In this document: positions 56,766 to 64,000 of the stretch, in pieces
How positions within the stretch are numbered: position 1 is the first letter of the stretch
How the letters are laid out: every line of letters begins with the position of its first letter
NCBI GenBank assembly: GCA_029204225.1
Contig: CM055102.1
Coordinates: forward strand, 18,482,732-18,546,731
Direction: 5' to 3'
Source of the DNA: Diphasiastrum complanatum
Taxonomy: Eukaryota; Streptophyta; Lycopodiopsida; Lycopodiales; Lycopodiaceae
DNA: 64,000 nucleotides
The notes under the pieces: model-generated
Databases searched by the model: none
What the model was told of the DNA's origin: nothing
The model's input: only the letters and a program-made list of their open reading frames with translations
Position numbers and translations under genes: made by a program

Positions 56766-59580
56766 TATTAGAAATAATAAATGATAATGTTGGTTTCCCA
56801 TAGGTTACTTGAGACTTGTGTAACCAAGGGTTAGGTTTATTATTTAGACCATGTTAAGTTAGTTTTAGTTAAGTTGGACCCAATTTTGGTCTAGTAGTAA
56901 CTTGTGGGTCCAAGTAAAGTCTAATTATGTTAAGGGACCCTATCTTGACTTTTGGGGGTGCCCTATAATTAGTAGTGGATAAGCTTAGGGTTTGGAAGGT
57001 TCTACTACTACTTTCTCCTTGAGGGGCCTAACCCTCTCCCTCTTCTTCTTGTACATGGAGATTGAATGTTAGAAGGATCTTGGCACTTTGATTTCCCACA
57101 TGGTATCAGAGCCTTGAATCTTCTATGCTTGACTTTGGGCGCCCTACCAAAAGAGATCGTCTTCACTTAGGGATCACAAAATTCAGCACCTTTGCTATTT
57201 TTTGGAGTGAAGGTCCGTTCCACTTTGACTCTTTTCCGTTTTGCAAGAGGGCGCCACACATTAAAGGAGATAATAGGTTTTTGGGCGCCCAAAAATCAGG
57301 TTGTTTGCTGATTTTTCGAGTTGCAGGAAGGCGCCATTAATTATCTTCTTCAGGACTGCTTTCTGGTCGCCCACATCCGTGTAGGTTTATCCTACTTCCG
57401 TTGGTCCGCTGCTGCCCCATTTTTCAGATTTGCTCCTTTGCAGAAGGGCGCCCATCTACAAGCAATTTTTATCTTCTGATTTGGCTGAAAAATCAGCACC
57501 CTTGCTGATTTTACAAAGTGAGCATCCGCTTCTTTTTGCTTGTTTCCAGGTGTGGAAGAAGGCGCCAGTTTTTTGTGATGATCCGATCACATTCTGAGGC
57601 TGAAAATTGGACAGCATATTACCATTTGTAGGGTGTTTGCAACAGCCCTATCCGTGTGTGTATTGTTCACATTTTTTGGCAAGAAAGAAGGGTTTTGCGG
57701 TTGAAGAGCCACAAGATCAAGCCTTTTTCTCAAAGGGAAAGTCAAAAGGTATTTCTTCCTCTACGTCCTCTAAAGAAGATGAAGATAACTTTTCAAAGTT
57801 CAAAAGGAAGATGATATGTTTCTATTGTCACAAAGAGGGACATACCATCAAATATTGTAGGAAAAGAATAGAGAAAGCAAAGCGTGAGGCATCTATTGAA
57901 GATCATGAAGAACCTAATACGGCCACCTTAGCATCTTTGGAGCCACAAGTGGAGGAGCAAGCAAATCTTATTGATAAAGATTATGGTTTCTAAGAAACCA
58001 AGTTTCGAGTGGTTCATGGATAGTGGAGCCACTAATCATATGTCCTATCAACATGAAGTTTTCACAAGCTTGAAGGCAATTAATGATGGAAGCCAAGTTC
58101 AATGTGCAGGAGACACATCACATTTGATCAAAGGTATTGGTAATATTGCTCTTGTTTTGCCTAATGGAGATCAAAAGTATGTCAAGGATGTACTTTATGT
58201 TTCTAGCATCAAGAAAAATCTACTTTCTATTTTTCTAATCATCAAGCAAGGGTTGCTTGTTGAATTTAAGGAAGGAAGATGTTTTGTAATAGATCCTTCT
58301 AAATCTTTGATGCTTATTGCTACGGGCACCGCAGAATATAATTTGTTTGTGTTGGACACATATAAGAAGGAAGCTTCATCTTGTTTTCTAGCATCCACTT
58401 TGATGGTAGAAGAACAAAGGGATGAATTGTTTGCAAATTCAAGCTTGCTAGAAAATGTTGATATGCTGAGAAATCATGTTATGAATCACCGCAAGTATGC
58501 ATTTTATGGGAGCATTAGTGAAAAGGTTCATGAACAAACTTTTCAAGATAATGTTATGGAAAAAGCTGGAAAAATTGAGCATTCTTTGAAGTCTATTGGT
58601 ACGTCGAATCAAAGTAACAAGCTGCTGATTTTTCTATTGAAGATAATGGTCAACAAATTCAGCTTTCTTCTTTTGATTGGGTGCTAGTTTTTTATGTTCA
58701 AACTGGTGGACAGCAGATTCAGCCTTGTTCTATTGTTCATTTTCAGCTTATTTTACATCTTACGCATCCTTTTATGCTTCGGGAACAGCCTGCGGAAAAT
58801 TTTTGGACAGCAAGGTCCAATTTTGGAACACTTTGGACAGCCAAGAGGTGAAAATCATGTGGCTGTTGGACAGTCAACTTTGCAGGGCAGCAAGGTTGTT
58901 GGTTCACTTTTTTCATTGTCTCAAACTCATTCTTCAAGTGCCTTTGATAATCAAGAGTGGGGATGGGACTTGAAAAATCTCTTTTACTACTTCAAGCTGA
59001 AGAGTTTTGGCGGCATTGAGCTTGGACAGCAAGCTACATCTTTTCTTTTTCGGCTACATGGAGTTTTGGGCAGCATGCAACACTTTGCATTTTCGTTGCA
59101 ATTTTTCATACTTCATGTCATGTTATGTTTTTACATTATCATTTAAGGAGGGTGTTAGAAATAATAAATGATAATGTTAGTTTCCCATAATTTACTTTGA
59201 CCCAAAAGGTCGAGACTTGTGTAACCATGGGTTAGGTTTATTATTTAGACCATGTTAAGTTAGTTTTAGTTAAGTTGGACCCAATTTTGGTCTAGTAGTA
59301 ACTCGTGGGTCCAAGTAAAGTCTAATTATGTTAAGGGACCCTATCTTGACTTTTGGGGGTGTCCAATTAGTAGTGGATAAGCTTAGGGTTTGGAAGGTTC
59401 TAGAACTTAGGGTTTGGAAGAGTCTAGGCCCTTGGAAGGCCTATTTACATGTTTCATTATTCATTTGTAATTGATTCACTTTCAAGCATAGCTACTACTT
59501 TCTCTCTCCTTGAGGGGCCTAACCTCTCCCTCTTCTTCTTGTATATGGAGATTGAATGTTAGGCACTTTGATTTCCTACA
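56766..59580 (+). mobile_element. copia-B, non-autonomous Ty1/copia element
   Basis: LTRs of 335 bp (56766-57100, with internal deletions) and 428 bp (59153-59580) share TGTTAGAAATAATAAATGATAA, GGTTAGGTTTATTATTTAGACC and the end GATTTCC(C/T)ACA. The first base pair of the 5' LTR reads TA instead of TG. The primer-binding site TGGTATCAGAGCC is at 57101 and the purine tract AAGGAGGG precedes 59153. Only a zinc knuckle, protease and pre-integrase piece remain inside. No clear 5-bp duplication could be assigned in the repetitive flanks. Confidence 0.85.
57607..58687 (+). pseudogene. copia-B gag end, protease and pre-integrase remnant
   Basis: CCHC knuckle CFYCHKEGHTIKYC near 57820, then protease FMDSGATNHMSYQHEVF near 58015. 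VLPNGDQKYVKDVLYVSSIKKNL and KSLMLIATGTAEYNLFVL, the segment before the integrase zinc finger, follow. A stop at 57991 and a frame change separate gag and protease. Integrase, RT and RNase H are absent. The sequence to 59146 stays largely open but has no recognised domain. Confidence 0.85.
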
Positions 59581-59881
59581 GTCCCGCTCCTGCCCCCTTG
59601 CCTGATATGCCCGTCACTGCCCCCCTTGCTGCCTATAGGCTGTCCCTCTGCCCCCTCGTTGCATGTCCCTGTCCTTCCCCCCCCCGGCTATTTGTCCTTC
59701 TGCCCCCCTCGTTGCTTGTCCCCCTGCCCCCTTGTTGCCTGTCCCTCTTTCCCCTCGTTGATCCTGTCCCTCTGCCCTAGCTGCCTGTGTTCCCTCCATC
59801 CTATACCCTCCTTCCCTGTCCTTCCATCACCGCTTGTTGTCCCTCCGTCGTTGTCCCTCCCTCTCATTGCTTTCTTCTACT

Positions 59882-60848
59882 ATGGCTGATTGGCAATCAG
59901 TGAATCAGAAGGGAAAGAAGAAAACCCCTCCCCCTTCTCCCTTTGTTTTCTCAGCCATACCTACTACGGCTTCAAATCCCTTTACCTTGACTAAACCCCC
60001 TCCCTCTCCTGCTTCCCCTCATAAATCCTCCTCTCCCTCGCCCCTACCCTCCACTCCCGCAACCTCTACCTCCTCTCCTACTGCCACTACCCCCTTTACT
60101 CTTTCCTCCTCCTCCCCCTCTTTCACCCCTTCGTCTTCATCCTCTTTGTCTCCGCCTCTTTCAGCTGATCAAGCAACAAGCATTCCAAATCTCCACTCTG
60201 GAGAATATGGTTTTGGTCCTCCAGAGCAAAGTTGGCATTCTCGAGGTTGATGTTACTTACCTCAAGAATGAATTGGAATCAGATTGAGAGGAAGAAGAAG
60301 AAGGTGGCAATGCAGATTCAGAAGACATGGCAAAGTAGCTTCAAGAGTGGGTTCACTCCTTGGAGCAGCAATTTCAGCAATCGAAGAGTTCTTGGGCCGA
60401 CATGTTCAAGGGATCTAAGCAGGTTATTTCTGAATCTATTCAAGAATATCAAAAAAGAGATCTCAAGGCCCTCAATGTCAGAGTTAGGGGACCTTCTTTT
60501 GCGGGTAAGGACCTCGTGGCTGAGGCAAATGCTTTCATTCATTCCACCTTTGGTCTCAAAGAGGATGTCATATCTGTTTCTTGGGTGGGTAAGCTCCAAT
60601 CCACCACGGTGTTTTTGCGTTTCAAGGATGCTTTGCTTTGTCAGAAGGTTCTACGTAAAAGAGGTTGCCTGAAGGGATCTACTATTTTTATGGATGAAGA
60701 ATTGACACCCATTCAATGGACTGAGAGAAAGAAAATTATCGCAGATGCTAAGGCAAACGGTTTCCGAGCTCTCTTTCGAGACGGACGCCCGGTCTTGGTT
60801 AAAATTGTAGATCTTAAAATTTCAGATTCTTCTCCCTCTCCTACGTGA
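59882..60848 (+). pseudogene. LINE-3 ORF1 (RNA-binding protein)
   Basis: ATG 59882 opens MADWQSVNQKGKKKTPPP, then a Pro/Ser/Thr-rich segment. After frameshifts near 60190 and 60285 a coiled-coil-like part (LEQQFQQSKSSWADMFKG) leads into VRVRGPSFAGKDLVAEANAF, VSWVGKLQSTTVFLRFKDAL and MDEELTPIQWTERKKIIADA, RALFRDGRPVLV. The layout (coiled coil, RRM-like fold, C-terminal domain) recalls L1 ORF1 proteins that coat LINE RNA. The last frame is open to its stop at about 60848. Confidence 0.75.
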
Positions 60849-60959
60849 GAGATGTTTGAGCTACGGTCATTTATTTCCTCCCTGCGTGAGGGAAGAGCTT
60901 TTTTACATAGCGAACTACGTTTTAATTTACTTTTCTGTTGACGGCATTGTTTCGTCATA

Positions 60960-62066
60960 TGAGAGATGTGATATTCTACTATGACGGGCTGCCGATGCAG
61001 ATCATGACCTCTTACACCTATTTGGGTGTCCTTTTCTCTAGCCCACTACTCACATTTCGACCAGCAGCCCTCACTAGGCTCCGTAAGGGGCATACAGCTC
61101 TTGTTCATATGGAGAGATTCTGTTCCACATACTACGTGCAGGACCCTGCTACCAGATGCTTACTATTTTCTGCTATTGTATCCCCAGTTGTTTTATATTA
61201 TGCTGAGACTTAGTGCTCTGACTTATCACGCGATACATGGAGGGATCTTACTCGTCTCCAAATTCTCATGCTCAGCAAGATGATCCGGGCTAAGCCCTCG
61301 GTACCACATGATATCATACTAGCGGAGTTTGCTTCCCCTCCCTTAGTTATTGGTGCTATGTTTCAGATCATTACCTTTCTTCACAGAGTATCAGATCTCG
61401 ATACTTCCAGATATGTTGTTGTTGCTCTCACTTCATCTCGCACCATTGCTGGACAGGGAGCCAAGCATTCTTGGTATAGCAGTGTCTCAGCCCTTCTTCA
61501 AACCTGGGGTTTATCTGCGCTTGATCTTCCGAGCGGGACCCATGCTTATATCAGACGGCAGATTTACCAGAGCTACATACGCACTATATGGTCACCTCCC
61601 AATCCGAATAGGGTCAAGATACATTTTTATGGGACACATCTATTACGGCTGGACGCTACAGGCTTGCCTATCCTTCCAGATTATCTTACACAGCCGGTCT
61701 GAGATACCGTATGGGACAGTTTCGAGTCTCCTCTCACCAGCTTGCTATCGAGACAGGTAGATATACAGACACTCCTAGATTGCAGAGGATATGTCAGCTT
61801 TGCTCTCTTCAGGAGGTGGAGGATGAGTTTCATTTCATTTTTCGTTGTCTAGTATATTATAAGATCAAAGGACGATACCATTGTTTATACAGAGATACTC
61901 CTCTCACGCTGAGATCCTTCCTCGAGTATCCAGACCCCAGATGTGTAGGTCTTCTTTTGAGAGAGATGTATACTCTACAAGCTTCACTTCTACCTACGCT
62001 CTCAGATACGGATCACAGTTATTACCCAGTTCTTCCAGAAGTGAGACAGAGAGGATATTTCAGTTG
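60960..62066 (+). pseudogene. LINE-3 ORF2 C-terminal part
   Basis: YTYLGVLFSSPLLTFRPAALTR corresponds to the region after the RT catalytic core. MLSKMIRAKPSVPHDIILAEF and FHRVSDLDTSRYVV-type segments follow, with a stop near 61213. The C-terminal domain FRVSSHQLAIETGRYTDTPR and CQLCSLQEVEDEFHFIFRC (Cys-Cys-His-Cys) lies in a shifted frame to 62066. The catalytic RT motifs are not present. Confidence 0.82.
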
Positions 62067-62075
62067 AGGATTTTG

Positions 62076-63550
62076 AGGTTCCCGTTCGAAGATCGAAGAC
62101 ACAGAGAGACGTCTCTGCTAGATCCAGTGCTACCCGGTCTTCACGTGCTTCCCGCCAGCTTACATCACGCTCCACTACTGTCATCACTCATTACTTTCAG
62201 TTCACTCATAGCTAATCCCCTCCGCAGAGCAGGTGGTTAAGCTCTTACATCATACCCTCACAAGCTGGTGGTCAAGCTCTGACACTCTTACCAAAGGACT
62301 TGGCAAAGAAAAGTTTCAAAAGTTTAGAGAACTTCTAGGAGTAATAGATAACAAAGTAAACATTAAGGGGAAGTTTTAGGGATTAATGTTTATTTGATAC
62401 CCCTTAATGATAGTTTGGCCATGCCTGCGTGCTATTATAGGGGCCATCACTATTTATAGTAAATTCATTTTTTATTGCTTATGCATGTAGGTGGGCGCAC
62501 TAGAGCTACCAGTCACACCATGAGGAGACACTCACAGATGACTTCCACAGCAACAACCACAGCATACATTGGACCTAACTCCATCTGTACCCATTACATC
62601 TTTCTTCAGTAGTAGTAGGATTTGACGACAGCATGCTATACCATTACCACTACATTTACATTTACCTGTTTTGATGGTCAAATATTCATTTCTAGATTCT
62701 CTCTCTCTCTCACACACACACACACAAACACACACACGGGGGAGTGACAAGGATGGTGGTGTAGGCAGTAGCAATGGATGACTGCTACCCATTTTTGGGC
62801 ATTTCTATGTCAAAAATCCCAAAGAGTATTCATGCTTTTTTCAGAAAAGTCTTCAAAAGGAATTGTAACTCATAGTAAACACAACATCCCACCACAAACT
62901 CTACCGCATTGAATATTACAAGAAATTTGTCTCGAATTTTAAACCTTAGGAAAACCTTTGTGCTAACCACGTGCGAGCAAGCATGCGGATTTACATCAAT
63001 GTAGTTATATGATTCTCTGAGGCTTATGAAATTGTACATTTAAGAATTTCAACTCTCTACAAGCTGCCAAATTGCTAAAATACTATCTCCAGAAGACAGA
63101 CTGTTGCCTGAAGATGATAAGAAGTTCTTCTACCATCTGCTTGCATGACACATAACCTAGAGACACTCAACAGAAATAAAAAGACCCTCAATAAAGATGG
63201 TCACTTCATGCAACTGAAAAAATTGCGAGATGGAATAGCATTGATGGAAATACTACCACAAAGGTAAAGCCCAAAACCCTGACTGATGAATGCCAAATGG
63301 CTAACCCCAGCAATTGAACGTTTCCTTGACCACCACAGACGAGCTGTCAGCAGTGCTAGTAGCCTTACATACATTCATTCATTCGAAAAAAGCTGTAATA
63401 ACGTAGTAAACAGCAAAGCTGTAAAAAATAGCACCGAAACCAACCTAGGAAATTCAGCTGGGCGACTGATAATTTAGCCCAAGTAAGGCTCTTGATTTTA
63501 TGGCATATTTGCAAAAACACAATATTGAAGCTCGTATACAAAATCCCGCG
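62076..63550. other. Right flank: no gene recognised
   Basis: Possibly the LINE-3 3' untranslated part up to about 62240, then AT-rich DNA. A compound (CT)n/(CA)n microsatellite lies at 62699-62738. The small frame 63286-63477 has no recognised domain. Confidence 0.4.
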
Positions 63551-63559
63551 TTCAAAGCA

Positions 63560-63822
63560 TGAATTGTGAACTTATTTTCCCCGAACTGCAACAGAACCGC
63601 TTCATCCGCCGATCAAGCCGATGCTTGTGTCTTCCTGAATGCATTGGAGGCTTTCTGGCGACTGCTGTCCGCGCGTCCCAGCGACGAGATAATGATAGTA
63701 ATCATTAGGTCAATAGCAGGAAAGGATGAGGATCAATTACAACGCGGGAGAGTGTGTGTGGGTGTCTGTGAGAGAGAGAGATTGAGAGAGGGAGTGAGCG
63801 ATGAATCCTATTTATTTTGGTT
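63560..63822 (-). promoter_or_regulatory. Candidate promoter and 5' untranslated exon
   Basis: On the minus strand CAAAATAAATAGG (63808-63820) resembles a plant TATA box. About 20-40 bases downstream follows a CTCTCTCAATCTCTCTCTCTC pyrimidine patch and then GC-richer sequence with short frames. This is the usual look of a plant core promoter with a Y patch. It could drive a non-coding first exon of the host gene, with LINE-3/copia-B in its first intron. No donor site was pinned down. Confidence 0.3.
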
Positions 63823-64000
63823 GAATGTACGAAAACATAGCCTTGCTTAATTAGAGTGGGTTATTTCGTGCCTCAAAAACAGGAAGATCTAAGCCATATG
63901 TCAAATGCACATATTTAATGGCACGTCACCTCGCCCCAGTGCTAGTGTCACAAGCACCGTTTGAAAAATGAGGACTGGATTATGTTGGTCTTATTCATCC

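Larger units (their letters stand above)
56607..62075 (+). mobile_element. LINE-3 with copia-B nested in its 5' region
   Basis: A C-rich 5' region (GTCCCGCTCCTGCCCC-type repeats) is present at 56607-56765 and resumes at 59581. ORF1 follows at 59882, a shortened spacer near 60930, and the last part of ORF2 to about 62066. The endonuclease and most of the reverse transcriptase are deleted: the spacer GACGGCATTGTTTCG runs directly into RT-thumb sequence near 60965. The copia-B insertion is about 2.8 kb. Confidence 0.8.

Noticed and set aside
56380-56801. Frames with SLSLSLS or REREREE repeats
   Set aside because: They are translation of the (TC)n microsatellite.
1-64000. CRISPR arrays, operons, tRNA or rRNA genes
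   Set aside because: None was seen. The repeats are transposon ends and microsatellites, and the introns and elements mark a plant nuclear genome.

Overview
This is plant nuclear DNA, and almost all of it is transposable-element sequence lying inside the introns of one ordinary gene. The GT-AG introns, primer-binding sites complementary to initiator-Met tRNA, Ty1/copia and Ty3/gypsy elements, L1-type LINEs, hAT transposons and long (TA)n/(TC)n tracts all point to a land plant. The very long element-filled introns suggest a large genome such as a fern, lycophyte or gymnosperm. The species cannot be named from the sequence.

Host gene. On the minus strand, twelve exons with matching phases and GT..AG borders run from about 56.15 kb down to 6.10 kb. 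They encode 552 residues of a plastid-type membrane protein that I recognise as the counterpart of Arabidopsis At5g03900. Exons 1-6 are clustered (54.2-56.15 kb). Exons 7 (43.9), 8 (40.6), 9 (39.5), 10-11 (20.2-19.8) and 12 (6.1) are separated by introns of 10.2, 3.2, 0.9, 19.3 and 13.6 kb. The last coding exon or exons were not found and probably lie left of base 1. About 1.66 kb of some 50 kb is coding. A possible promoter for a 5' non-coding exon lies near 63.8 kb.

Layout from left to right: a decayed copia RT/RNaseH piece (1-1192) and a LINE endonuclease piece (1199-2150); dispersed repeats (2.2-3.8 kb) and a small inverted-repeat element (4.07-4.23 kb); exon 12. Intron 11 (6.2-19.8 kb) holds a minus-strand LINE, gypsy-1 split by a solo LTR, an internally deleted copia (copia-A) and a LINE tail. 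Exons 11 and 10 follow. Intron 9 (20.2-39.5 kb) holds LINE-2 with a copia piece inside it, gypsy-2, the complete chromodomain gypsy-3, a 123-bp tandem repeat, a copia leader, and a GC-rich hAT-like MITE. After exons 9, 8 and 7, intron 6 (44.0-54.2 kb) holds three terminal-repeat DNA elements in a row separated by (TA)n tracts, two of them carrying hAT transposase genes. Upstream of exon 1 lie a (TC)n-headed LINE-3 with the deleted copia-B nested in it, then 1.8 kb of mostly unassigned sequence.

Nearly every large element lies antisense to the host gene, and all recognised transposon genes are broken by stops, frameshifts or deletions. The host exons remain open, phase-compatible and conserved in motif, so the gene looks functional despite the load.
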